A stretch of 64,000 nucleotides of DNA from Pseudonocardia humida (lineage in GTDB: Bacteria > Actinomycetota > Actinomycetes > Mycobacteriales > Pseudonocardiaceae). Each line of letters starts with the position of its first letter. Within the stretch, counting starts at the first letter, position 1. The notes under the pieces are model-generated. The model was not told the origin of the DNA and searched no databases. It was given only the letters and a program-made list of their open reading frames with translations. Position numbers and translations under genes: made by a program. This document shows positions 7,711 through 15,367 of the stretch, one piece after another. The stretch is taken from the NCBI RefSeq assembly GCF_023898865.1, contig NZ_JAGSOV010000046.1, forward strand, positions 122,579 through 186,578, read 5' to 3'.

Positions 7711-8310
7711 AGGGGCGCCGAGCGGCGGGTGCTCGAGCACGCGGGGCTTGTACTCGACCAGCTGGATGCGGCCGTCGAAGGTGCGGTGCTCGATCATCTC
7801 GAGGGCGACGTCCGGGTAGCCGTCGTAGATGCGTTCGTCGCCGGTGGCCCCGGTGATCACCGGGAAGATCCCGACCCGGAAGCGGTCGACGAGTCCGGCT
7901 TCGAGCAGGGACCGGCACAGGCTGAGGCTGCCGATCGTGCTGAGGAGCCCCGAGCCGTTCTCCTTCATGGCGCGGACCGCTTCGACGGCGTCGTCGCGGA
8001 CGAGCGTGGAGTTGGCCCACGCCAGTGGCTCCTCGAGCGAGGAGGAGAACACCACCTTGGACGCTTGCGTGAGCTCGTCGACCGACGCCTCTTCCTCGGC
8101 CCTGAACTCGTCTTGGCCATTCGGGACCTCGCCCGCGGCGAAGCCCGACATCAGGCGGTAGGTGTTCGCTCCCATCAGGTAGGTGACCTCGGGCTGCTCA
8201 CCGAGCCAAGCGAGGTACTCCGGGCCCTCGAGGCCCCAGAACCCGGGCCAGCCCTCTCCCGATGCGTAGCCGTCGAGGGAGGTGATGAAGTCGACGAGAA
8301 GCTCTGACAT
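7687..8310 (-). CDS. dihydrofolate-reductase-fold protein (RibD C-terminal family)
   Basis: The protein has 207 aa. It begins LLVDFITSLDGYASG, the signature start of actinobacterial RibD_C/DHFR-like proteins, followed by YLMGANTYRLM, VVFSSSLEEPLAW and GLLSTIGSLSLCRSLLEAGLVDRFRV. The family has an NADPH-binding fold; most members are not true folate enzymes and have no assigned substrate. The ATG at 8310 is preceded by a GAGGAAAGGA-type binding site. The last ten residues or so (GAPARPSPPH) are encoded by the hydrolase-tail copy at 7560-7710. So the native C-terminus has apparently been replaced or joined at a recombination point. Confidence 0.82.
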   Translation of the reverse strand: MSELLVDFITSLDGYASGEGWPGFWGLEGPEYLAWLGEQPEVTYLMGANTYRLMSGFAAGEVPNGQDEFRAEEEASVDELTQASKVVFSSSLEEPLAWANSTLVRDDAVEAVRAMKENGSGLLSTIGSLSLCRSLLEAGLVDRFRVGIFPVITGATGDERIYDGYPDVALEMIEHRTFDGRIQLVEYKPRVLEHPPLGAPARPSPPH

Positions 8311-8501
8311 GGCCGTGTCCTTTCCTCGGGTGTCACGGACTTGGACCGGCCGGGAGCCACGAACTCATCGGCTGCGCTCTGGGGCGACGGGGACTGGCGG
8401 CGACGGAGACGGGTCCCGCTCGAGCCCCCGCGGCCACGATCGAAGATCGACTGACCTCGGCGCCGCTGCTGAAGGCGTGCCCCGTCGTGCTGGTGCTCAG
8501 C

Positions 8502-9218
8502 TCACCAGCCGCGCGCTCGCCACTCGGGCAGTGACGGGCGCTCCTGGCCGAGGGTGGTGTCGTCGCCGTGGCCGGGGTAGACCCACGTCGCGTCCGGCAG
8601 CTCGCCGAACACCCTGGCCTCCAGGTCGTCCATCAGTGAGGTGAACTCGGGCGGGCCCGCGGTCTTGCCGGGGCCGCCGGGGAACAGGGAGTCGCCGGTG
8701 AACAGGTGCGGGCGCTCGTCGCCGCGGTAGAGCAGGGCGATGGAGCCGGGGGTGTGGCCCCGGAGGTGGATGACGTCGAGCTCGATCTCGCCGAAGGCGA
8801 TGCGGTCGCCGTGCTCGACGAGGACGTCGACCGGGACGGGCAGCTCGGCGGCGTCGGCGGGGTGGGCGATCTGCTCGGTCTCGAACATGCCGGCCACCGC
8901 GCCGAGGGCCTGCCAGTGGTCCTGGTGGCGGTGGGTGGTGACGACGAGGCGCAGCTCGGGGCGGCCGTCGCCGGCGCCGATGAGGTCGGCCAGCCGCTCG
9001 GGCTCGTTCGCCGCGTCGATCAGCAGGGCCTCGTTCGTGGCCCGGCAGACCAGCAGGTAGGCGTTGTTGTCCATCGGGCCGACGGACACCTTGGTGACGC
9101 TCAGCGCGCCGAGGTCGCGACGGGTGGCGGGGCCGCCGGGATCGGCGTGACCGGAGTAGCTGTCCAGGACGTCCACACCCGGGGAGCGTAGTCGGGTCAC
9201 GCTCGGTAACGGTTGCAT
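8502..9218 (-). CDS. MBL-fold metallo-hydrolase (glyoxalase II-like), intact
   Basis: The protein has 238 aa. The zinc motif HxHxDH is seen as THRHQDHW (His96-His101), with further ligands in HLRGHTPGSIAL, TGDSLFPGG and VYPGHGDDT. This is the hydroxyacylglutathione-hydrolase-like branch, often thioester or lactone hydrolases acting on mycothiol or other conjugates in actinobacteria. The ATG at 9218 has GGGAG 6 nt upstream; a GTG at 9176 is possible. It is the parent of the partial copies at 5457 and 7560. It is divergent from the ABC transporter operon. Confidence 0.85.
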   Translation of the reverse strand: MQPLPSVTRLRSPGVDVLDSYSGHADPGGPATRRDLGALSVTKVSVGPMDNNAYLLVCRATNEALLIDAANEPERLADLIGAGDGRPELRLVVTTHRHQDHWQALGAVAGMFETEQIAHPADAAELPVPVDVLVEHGDRIAFGEIELDVIHLRGHTPGSIALLYRGDERPHLFTGDSLFPGGPGKTAGPPEFTSLMDDLEARVFGELPDATWVYPGHGDDTTLGQERPSLPEWRARGW

Positions 9219-9248
9219 CGCGGTCTCCCGGTCAGCGGCCCGCGATTG

Positions 9249-9278
9249 TTGACAGATCCTTTACGTTTCGACCACGAT
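9249..9278 (+). promoter_or_regulatory. candidate promoter of the ABC transporter operon
   Basis: A perfect -35 hexamer TTGACA lies at 9249-9254. A weak -10 candidate CACGAT lies at 9273-9278 after an 18-nt spacer, 48 bp before the binding-protein start. The -35 is strong; the -10 is not. Confidence 0.4.
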
Positions 9279-9325
9279 CTGTCGACCCTGGCTACCCGGC
9301 CGTTCGACGAGGAGCGCACACCACC

Positions 9326-10561
9326 ATGGGAGAGCACCCCATCCTCACCCGCCGCCGACTGCTCGGCCTCTTCGGGGCCGCGGCGACGTTGCCCGTGCTG
9401 TCCGCGTGCGGCAGCAGCGTGGGCGGCGGCGACACCGGCTCCGGCGGGTCCGGGGGTGGTGGGGGCGGCGCGGTCAAGGTCGGCCTCGTCGTCCCGCAGT
9501 CCGGCGTCTACGCCGCGCTGGGCACCGACCTGCAGCGCGGCTGGGAGCTGTGGCTGAACCAGAACGGCGGCAAGTTCGGCGACCGCACGGTCGAGACCGT
9601 GATCGCCGACGAGGGCGAGGGCCCGCCGACCGGCGTCCCTGCGGTGCAGAAGGTGCTGCAGAGCGACGGCGTCGACGTCGTGGTCGGCCTGGTCAACTCG
9701 GCCACCGCGCTGGGGGTCAAGGACACCCTGGCCGAGGCCAAGAAGCTGCTGATCGTCACCAACGCCGGGGCCGAGGACGTCACCCGGGCCCAGCGCACCC
9801 CCTACATCTGGCGCTCGTCGTTCACCAACGGCCAGATCGCCGCGGCGATGGGCACCCACCTGGCCTCGTCCGGGTTCAAGGAGGCGGTCTACGTGATCGC
9901 CCCGGACTACGCGGCAGGCAAGGAGGTCATCACCGGTTTCACCAACGCCTTCCAGGCCGGTGGCGGCACGGTGATCTCCTCGGTGCTCACGCCGTTCGGC
10001 ACCACGACCGACTACCAGCCGTTCCTGACCGGCATCCAGCAGTCCGGCGCCAAGGCCACGTTCTGCTTCTACTCCGGCGCAGAGGCCATCGCCTTCGTCA
10101 AGCAGTACCAGCAGTTCGGGCTGTCCTCGACGATCCCGCTGTACGGCTCGGGCTTCCTCACCGAGGGCAGCGTGCTCACCCAGCAGGCCGACGCCGCGCT
10201 GGGCGTGCAGACGACGCTGCACTACAGCGACCAGCTGGACAACCCGGCCAACACGGCGTTCGTGCAGGCCTACAAGGACGCCTACGGCGGCGAGTCGCCC
10301 AGCTGCTTCTCGGTGCAGTCCTACGACGCGGCCAACGTGCTCAACCGGGCGCTGGCCACGGCCACCGCGCTCGACGGCGACGCGCTGAGCACGGCGCTGG
10401 GCGGCATCGGCACCGTCGACGACAGCCCGCGCGGGCCGTGGGAGTTCGAGAACCAGACCCCGAAGCAGAACATCTACCTGCGCAAGGTCGAGAACGTCGG
10501 CGGCACGTTCGTCAACGCGGTCGTGCAGGACCTCGGTCCGCAGAGCCAGCCGGCGGCCTGA
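9326..10561 (+). CDS. ABC transporter substrate-binding lipoprotein, branched-chain amino acid/urea type
   Basis: The protein has 411 aa. The N-terminus combines a twin-arginine-like signal (TRRRLLGLFGAAATLPVLSAC) with a lipobox cysteine, then a Gly/Ser linker. The mature part is a type I periplasmic binding fold (VKVGLVVPQSGVYAALGTDLQRGW, IVTNAGAEDVTRAQRTPYIWRSS, GSGFLTEGSVLTQQADAALG, SYDAANVLNRALATATALDG). It captures the ligand outside the cell and delivers it to the permeases encoded next. Its stop overlaps the next start by 1 nt (TGATG). Ligand could be an amino acid, amide or aromatic acid; the sequence does not decide. Confidence 0.87.
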   Translation: MGEHPILTRRRLLGLFGAAATLPVLSACGSSVGGGDTGSGGSGGGGGGAVKVGLVVPQSGVYAALGTDLQRGWELWLNQNGGKFGDRTVETVIADEGEGPPTGVPAVQKVLQSDGVDVVVGLVNSATALGVKDTLAEAKKLLIVTNAGAEDVTRAQRTPYIWRSSFTNGQIAAAMGTHLASSGFKEAVYVIAPDYAAGKEVITGFTNAFQAGGGTVISSVLTPFGTTTDYQPFLTGIQQSGAKATFCFYSGAEAIAFVKQYQQFGLSSTIPLYGSGFLTEGSVLTQQADAALGVQTTLHYSDQLDNPANTAFVQAYKDAYGGESPSCFSVQSYDAANVLNRALATATALDGDALSTALGGIGTVDDSPRGPWEFENQTPKQNIYLRKVENVGGTFVNAVVQDLGPQSQPAA

Positions 10562-11421
10562 TGCTCGTCAGCGTCCTCAACGGCTTCGCCATCGGGTTCC
10601 TGCTGTTCATCCTGGCGGTGGGGCTGTCGCTGGTGTTCGGCATGATGGACGTGCTGAACCTGGCGCACGGGGCGCTGTTCCTGGGCGGTGCCTACCTGGG
10701 GGCCGCGTTCGCCGGCAGCTGGGGCGGCTTCCTCGCCGCACTGGCCGTCGCCGCGGTCGCCGGGCTGGCCCTCGGGGGCCTGCTCTCGCTGATGACCGAG
10801 CCCCTGCGCAACCGCTCCCACCTCGACCAGGCCCTGCTGACGCTGGGCGTGGCGTTCGTGGCGGCCGAGGGGTTGATCATCGTCTTCGGCGACGACCCGC
10901 TGTCGGTCCCGGCGCCGCCCGGGCTCGACGGCTCGGTCACCGTGCTCGGCGCCACCTACCCGACCTACCGGCTGGTGCTGATCGGGGTGGGCGCGGTGCT
11001 GGCGCTGGTCGTGCACGTGGTCGTGGAGCGCACGCGGATCGGCGCGCTGGTGCGGGCCACCGTCGCCGACCGGGAGATGGTCGCCGCGCTCGGCGTGGAC
11101 AACCGGCTGGTCAAGGTCGTGGTGTTCGGCGTCGGTTCGCTGCTGGCCACCACGGCCGGGGTGCTCGGCGGCCCCATCTACGGGGCCCGTCCCGGCCTCG
11201 ACGCCACCGTGCTGATCCTGGCGCTGGTCGTCGTGGTCATCGGCGGGCTCGGTTCGGTGCGCGGCGCGCTGCTCGGCGCGCTGATCATCGGCCAGGTCGA
11301 CACCCTCGGCCGGCTGCTGCTGCCCGAGCTCGCCTCCTTCGTGCTGTTCGCCGCACTGGCCCTCGTGCTGGTGCTGCGCCCCCAGGGGATCCTCGGCGGG
11401 GTGGGGGCCCGGGCACGATGA
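10561..11421 (+). CDS. branched-chain-type ABC transporter permease (LivH-like)
   Basis: The protein has 286 aa and about eight hydrophobic segments. Family signatures include FAIGFLLFILAVGLSLVFGMMDVLNLAHGALFLGGAYLG at the start and GVLGGPIYGARPGLDATVLILALVVVVIGGLGSVRGALLGALIIGQVDTLG near the end, the latter being the ATPase-coupling region. It forms the heterodimeric channel with the next gene product. The ATG at 10561 overlaps the preceding stop; a longer open frame upstream is antisense-type noise. The product sits in the cytoplasmic membrane. Confidence 0.88.
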   Translation: MLVSVLNGFAIGFLLFILAVGLSLVFGMMDVLNLAHGALFLGGAYLGAAFAGSWGGFLAALAVAAVAGLALGGLLSLMTEPLRNRSHLDQALLTLGVAFVAAEGLIIVFGDDPLSVPAPPGLDGSVTVLGATYPTYRLVLIGVGAVLALVVHVVVERTRIGALVRATVADREMVAALGVDNRLVKVVVFGVGSLLATTAGVLGGPIYGARPGLDATVLILALVVVVIGGLGSVRGALLGALIIGQVDTLGRLLLPELASFVLFAALALVLVLRPQGILGGVGARAR

Positions 11422-12419
11422 CAGCCGTGGAGACCCGAACCCCGGCGCCGGACGCGCCCGCGGAGCCGAGCGGGCTGCGCCGCGGGCTGCCGCGCATCAT
11501 CGCGGTGGTGGTGCTGGTCGTGCTGGCGGCCGCCCCGCTGTTCCTGGCCCCGTTCGCCACCACCACGCTCACCCGCATCGTGGTGTTCGCGCTGTTCGCG
11601 GTCAGCCTCGACCTGCTGGTCGGCGTCACCGGCCTGCCCTCGCTCGGGCACGCCGCCTACTTCGGCGCCGGGGCGTACGCCGCGGGCTGGGTGTCGATCA
11701 ACGTCACGGCCGAGGCGCCCGTCCCGCTGCTGGTCGGGGCGGCGACCGGGGCCGTGGCCGCCGCGCTCACCGGCTGGATCACGGTGCGCACCGGCGGCGT
11801 GTTCTTCCTGATGCTCACCCTGGCCATCGGCGAGACGGTGCAGCAGCTGGCCAACACCTGGGAGGACGCGACCGGTGGGGCCAACGGCCTGACCGGCGTG
11901 CCGTCGGTGCGGATCGGCGGGGAGCCGCTGGTCAACGCCGGGCTGCTGTACTGGTACGTGCTGGCGGTCGGGGTGCTCGGGTTCGTCCTGGTGTGGCTGG
12001 TGGCCCGCTCACCGTGGGGCGCGGCGCTGCGCGGCATCCGCGACAACGAGCCGCGCATGCGCGCGGTGGGCTACCCGACGGCGGTCTACAAGTACGCGGT
12101 CTTCGTGCTGGCCGGCTCCGTGGCCGGGGTGGCCGGCTCGCTGCTGGCGGCCCAGCAGCGCCTGGTGACCCCGGCCGACCTGAGCTTCCTCACCTCGTCG
12201 TTCGCGCTGCTCGCGGTGGTGATCGGCGGCGCCGGTTCGCTGTGGGGCGCGTGCCTGGGCGCGGCCGTCGTCGTGCTGGTCCGCGAGACGCTCGGGGCGA
12301 GCCTGGACGGGCACGGCCCGCTCGTGCTCGGCCTGGTCTTCGTGCTCGTCGTCTACCTGCTGCCGCGCGGCGCCGCCGGGCTGCGCCGGCCCCGCCGCGA
12401 GCCGGGGAGGTCACCGTGA
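11418..12419 (+). CDS. branched-chain-type ABC transporter permease (LivM-like)
   Basis: The protein has 333 aa. It is the LivM partner: SLDLLVGVTGLPSLGHAAYFGAGAYAAG, GWITVRTGGVFFLMLTLAIGETVQQLANTWEDATGGANGL and SPWGAALRGIRDNEPRMRAVGYPTAVYKYAVFVLAGSVAGVAG are family hallmarks. The EAA-like coupling loop lies near residue 210. It overlaps the LivH-like gene by 4 nt (ATGA) and is followed by its ATPase by a 1-nt overlap, so the five genes form a single transcription unit. N-terminal 25 residues are a polar cytoplasmic tail. Confidence 0.88.
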   Translation: MTAVETRTPAPDAPAEPSGLRRGLPRIIAVVVLVVLAAAPLFLAPFATTTLTRIVVFALFAVSLDLLVGVTGLPSLGHAAYFGAGAYAAGWVSINVTAEAPVPLLVGAATGAVAAALTGWITVRTGGVFFLMLTLAIGETVQQLANTWEDATGGANGLTGVPSVRIGGEPLVNAGLLYWYVLAVGVLGFVLVWLVARSPWGAALRGIRDNEPRMRAVGYPTAVYKYAVFVLAGSVAGVAGSLLAAQQRLVTPADLSFLTSSFALLAVVIGGAGSLWGACLGAAVVVLVRETLGASLDGHGPLVLGLVFVLVVYLLPRGAAGLRRPRREPGRSP

Positions 12420-13174
12420 TGGCGCTGCGCTGCTCCGGCCTGCGCCGCTCGTTCGGCGCGCTGGCCGCGGTCGACGGCGTCGACCTGGAGGTCGCACCGG
12501 GCGCCCGGCACGCCCTCATCGGACCGAACGGCGCCGGGAAGTCGACGCTGTTCAAGCTGGTCACCGGCACCATGCGGGCCGACGCGGGCACCGTCGAGCT
12601 GGCCGGGCGCGACGTCACCGGGCAGTCCGAGGTCGCCCGCTGCCGGCTCGGGATGAGCCAGACCATGCAGCACGCCAGCCTGTTCGCCTCGATGACCGCC
12701 ACCGAGACCGTCGCCCTCGCCGTGCAGCGCCACGACGGCGGCCGGATCGTGCCGTGGCCGCGCCGCCGGCCCGCCGTGCGGGAGCGCGCGGAGGAGCTGC
12801 TGGCCGGCGTCGGGCTGGCCGGGCGGGGGAGCACCCCGGTGCCCGCGCTCTCGCACGGCGAGCGCAAGCAGCTCGAGGTCGCGGTGGCGCTGGCCTGCCG
12901 GCCGTCGCTGCTGCTGCTCGACGAGCCCGCGGCCGGCATGTCGGCCGCCGAGCGGGCCCGGCTGGTCGAGGTGCTGGCCGAGCTGCCGGCCGACATCACC
13001 CTGCTGATCGTCGAGCACGACCTCGACCTGGTGTTCTCGGTGGCCGACGCGGTCACCGTGCTGCACCTGGGCGAGGTCCTGCTCTCCGGCACCCCGGACG
13101 AGGTGCGGGCCAGCGAGGACGTCCGCGAGGCCTACCTCGGGGCGAAGCGGCGCGAGGAGCTGTTCCTGGGATGA
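12419..13174 (+). CDS. ABC transporter ATP-binding protein (LivG-like)
   Basis: The protein has 251 aa. It has Walker A GPNGAGKS at 35-42, a Q-loop region (MSQTMQHASLF), the signature as LSHGERKQLEVAVAL instead of the canonical LSGGQ, Walker B LLLLDEPAAGM and the switch His in VEHDLDLVF. The altered signature (LSHGE) is common in LivG proteins. The C-terminal extension EDVREAYLG is the LivG-specific tail that docks on the permeases. It powers uptake together with the LivF-like protein. A GTG one codon upstream is an alternative start. Confidence 0.9.
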   Translation: MALRCSGLRRSFGALAAVDGVDLEVAPGARHALIGPNGAGKSTLFKLVTGTMRADAGTVELAGRDVTGQSEVARCRLGMSQTMQHASLFASMTATETVALAVQRHDGGRIVPWPRRRPAVRERAEELLAGVGLAGRGSTPVPALSHGERKQLEVAVALACRPSLLLLDEPAAGMSAAERARLVEVLAELPADITLLIVEHDLDLVFSVADAVTVLHLGEVLLSGTPDEVRASEDVREAYLGAKRREELFLG

Positions 13175-13872
13175 CGTTCCTCGAAGTGCGCGGGCTGGTC
13201 TCCGGCTACGACCGGGGCCGCGTCCTGCACGGCATCGACCTCGACCTGGCCGCCGGCGGCGCGCTGGGGCTGCTGGGGCGCAACGGCGTCGGCAAGTCGA
13301 CGCTGGTCATGACGCTGGCCGGGCTGGTCCCGGTGAGCGAGGGCACCGTCCGGCTGGACGGCGAGGACCTCGCCGGGCGCCGCCCCGACCGGATCGCCCG
13401 GGCCGGGGTGGCGCTGGTGCCGCAGGGCAGGCGGGTGTGGGCGCCGCTGACGGTGGCCGAGCACCTCGCGCTGGCCTCCGGGCGCCGCCGCGGCACCTGG
13501 ACCGTCGACGGCGTGCTCGACCTGCTGCCGAGGCTGGCCGAGCGCCGCCGCCATCCGGCGGGTCGGCTCTCCGGCGGCGAGCAGCAGATGCTGGCGATCG
13601 CCAGGGCCCTGCTGACGAACCCGCGGCTCGTGCTGCTCGACGAGCCCTCCGACGGCCTGGCCCCCGCGGTCGTCGACCAGGTCGCCGAGGTGATCACGAC
13701 GATGCGGGCCGAAGGGGTGGCCGTGCTGCTCGTCGAGCAGGACCTGCACCTGGCGTTCGCGGTCGCCGACGAGATCGCGGTGATGGACAAGGGCGTGCTG
13801 GTCCACCGGGTCCCGACCGACGACTTCCGCCGCGACCGTGCCACCGCCCAGCGCCTCCTCGGCGTCGCCTGA
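13171..13872 (+). CDS. ABC transporter ATP-binding protein (LivF-like)
   Basis: The protein has 233 aa. It has Walker A GRNGVGKS at 36-43, ALVPQGRRVWAPLTVAEHL (a LivF-typical Q-loop region), the signature LSGGEQQMLAIARAL, Walker B RLVLLDEPSDGLAP and the switch His in VEQDLHLAF, where Gln replaces the usual Glu-His pairing (VEQDL) as is normal in LivF. It overlaps LivG by 4 nt and ends the transporter operon. The gap of about 108 bp to the next gene probably holds a separate promoter. Confidence 0.9.
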   Translation: MTFLEVRGLVSGYDRGRVLHGIDLDLAAGGALGLLGRNGVGKSTLVMTLAGLVPVSEGTVRLDGEDLAGRRPDRIARAGVALVPQGRRVWAPLTVAEHLALASGRRRGTWTVDGVLDLLPRLAERRRHPAGRLSGGEQQMLAIARALLTNPRLVLLDEPSDGLAPAVVDQVAEVITTMRAEGVAVLLVEQDLHLAFAVADEIAVMDKGVLVHRVPTDDFRRDRATAQRLLGVA

Positions 13873-13980
13873 TCGTCGTCCGATGTCGACCCGACGGCGG
13901 TACGTCCGCGCGAAGGCGCTACGGTTCGGCACCCCGTCGCCGCACTGGAGCCCCGATCGGATGAACGCGCAGAACCACGG

Positions 13981-14505
13981 GTGGAGCCGATGACGCTCCG
14001 TGTGCTCGACATCGCCCCGCTCGACGTCGCCGCGGAGGCGCTCGGCCTGCTGCTGGACGCGCCGGTCCCGCCCGCGCTCGCCGACCTGGCGCTGCGCGAC
14101 GACGACGGCGGGGAGCTCGTGCTGCACGTCCTGGGTGCCTCGCACGCCGTGCTGGCCACCCGGCCGGGGCACCGGATGACCGAGCAGGTGTCCTGCGCGG
14201 CCGTCGCCGGTGGCGGGGAGGCGCTGCCGCCCCGCGCGGACCGCCCCGGCTACACCATGACGGCCGTGACGGCGCGGGTCGCGCCGGAGGAGTTGGCGGG
14301 TACGGCGGCCCGCCTCGGTGCGCTCGCCGGCGACCACGGCTGGCTGTGCGCGGCCTTCCCGGGCGCGGACCCCGCCGTCCGCACGGCCCTCACCGCGCTG
14401 CGGGGGGCCGCGGTGCCGGGCGGCTGGGCCTGGCGGACCTGGCACCTCTACCCGGGGGAGGCTGGGGGTGTGATCGTGCGGACCCGGAGCCGGTGGACGC
14501 CGTGA
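13981..14505 (+). CDS. DUF2617-family protein
   Basis: The protein has 174 aa from GTG at 13981; an ATG at 13990 is the other choice. It matches what I know of the actinobacterial DUF2617 family: TLRVLDIAPLDVAAEALGLLLDAPVPPALADL and LVLHVLGASHAVL are typical. It has no signal peptide or membrane segment. No biochemical role is known to me. It heads a four-gene operon with DUF4247, DUF350 and an aminopropyltransferase, each joined by a 4-nt GTGA overlap. That arrangement is recurrent in actinobacteria, so a role linked to polyamine-like chemistry is inferred. Confidence 0.75.
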   Translation: MEPMTLRVLDIAPLDVAAEALGLLLDAPVPPALADLALRDDDGGELVLHVLGASHAVLATRPGHRMTEQVSCAAVAGGGEALPPRADRPGYTMTAVTARVAPEELAGTAARLGALAGDHGWLCAAFPGADPAVRTALTALRGAAVPGGWAWRTWHLYPGEAGGVIVRTRSRWTP

Positions 14506-14894
14506 GGCGCGCCACGGCGGCCGTGCTGGCGGGGACCGCGCTGCTGCTGGCCGGCTGCGGGTCGGACTCGGCGGTGCGCGGCTTCGTCGACGGCGCGTTC
14601 GACGAGCTGCGGACCAGCGGCGACACGGCCTACTACACGTCCACCGATCCCGTGCAGCGCACCGCGACCACCATCGCCGGGGGTGTCCCGCCCGTGGCCC
14701 GGGCCGCCGACGCCCGCGGCGAGTACCTGCGCTACGACGACGACATCGTCGTGGTCGAGCCGGCCGGTGCGACCAGCACCGTCCGCGTCGAGGACCTCGA
14801 CGGCGCCTACCGCAGCGGCCAGTACCGCCACCTCGGGTCCGGGTTCGACCCCGGCTCGCCCGCGGGCGACATCGACGACGACGACGCGAAGTGA
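14502..14894 (+). CDS. DUF4247-type lipoprotein
   Basis: The protein has 130 aa from the GTG that overlaps the previous stop as GTGA. It starts with a short lipoprotein signal: VRRATAAVLAGTALLLAGC, cysteine near residue 19. The mature part has a conserved-looking stretch of VGG-like turns and the tail YRSGQYRHLGSGFDPGSPAGD followed by a run of acidic residues. I assign it to DUF4247 from this context and the GSGF tail. It should be anchored on the outer face of the membrane, near its DUF350 partner. Confidence 0.68.
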   Translation: MRRATAAVLAGTALLLAGCGSDSAVRGFVDGAFDELRTSGDTAYYTSTDPVQRTATTIAGGVPPVARAADARGEYLRYDDDIVVVEPAGATSTVRVEDLDGAYRSGQYRHLGSGFDPGSPAGDIDDDDAK

Positions 14895-15367
14895 GGGACC
14901 CCGTGAACGCCATGCCAGCGGCGCTGCAGTTCGGGTCGGTCGACGGGGCCGCGCTGGGCGCGGGCGTGCTGGCCACGCTGCTGTACTTCGTGGTCGGTCT
15001 CGGCGTGCTCGGGCTCGGGTTCCTGGCCCTGGACCTGATCACCCCGGGCAGGCTGCGCCACCAGGTCTACACCGAGCGCAACCCGAACGCGGCGATCCTG
15101 CTGGGCGCCAACCACCTCGCCCTGGCCATCGTCGTGGTCACCGCGATCATGACCAGCGACGACGCGCTCGGCCAGGGGCTGGTCGACTCCGCGGTCTACG
15201 GCGCGCTCGGCGTCGTGCTGCAGGCGGTGGCGCTGCGGCTGCTGGACGCGTTCGTGCCCGGCCACCTGCGCGCGATGGTCGGCGAGCCGCGCATGTCCGG
15301 AGCGGCCTGGGCGGTCGGGGCCAGCCTGGTGGCGATCGGAGCGGTGAACGCCGCCGCCCTGTCGTGA
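14891..15367 (+). CDS. DUF350 family membrane protein
   Basis: The protein has 158 aa and four hydrophobic segments (LGAGVLATLLYFVVGLGVLGLGFLALDLI, LLGANHLALAIVVVTAIM, VDSAVYGALGVVLQAVALRLLDAFV, SGAAWAVGASLVAIGAVNAAAL). The motif DLITPGRLRHQVYTERNPNAAILLGANHLA is the DUF350 repeat core. Function is unknown; the family is often next to aminopropyltransferases. It starts at GTG 14891, overlapping the lipoprotein gene by 4 nt. Confidence 0.8.
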   Translation: MRDPVNAMPAALQFGSVDGAALGAGVLATLLYFVVGLGVLGLGFLALDLITPGRLRHQVYTERNPNAAILLGANHLALAIVVVTAIMTSDDALGQGLVDSAVYGALGVVLQAVALRLLDAFVPGHLRAMVGEPRMSGAAWAVGASLVAIGAVNAAALS

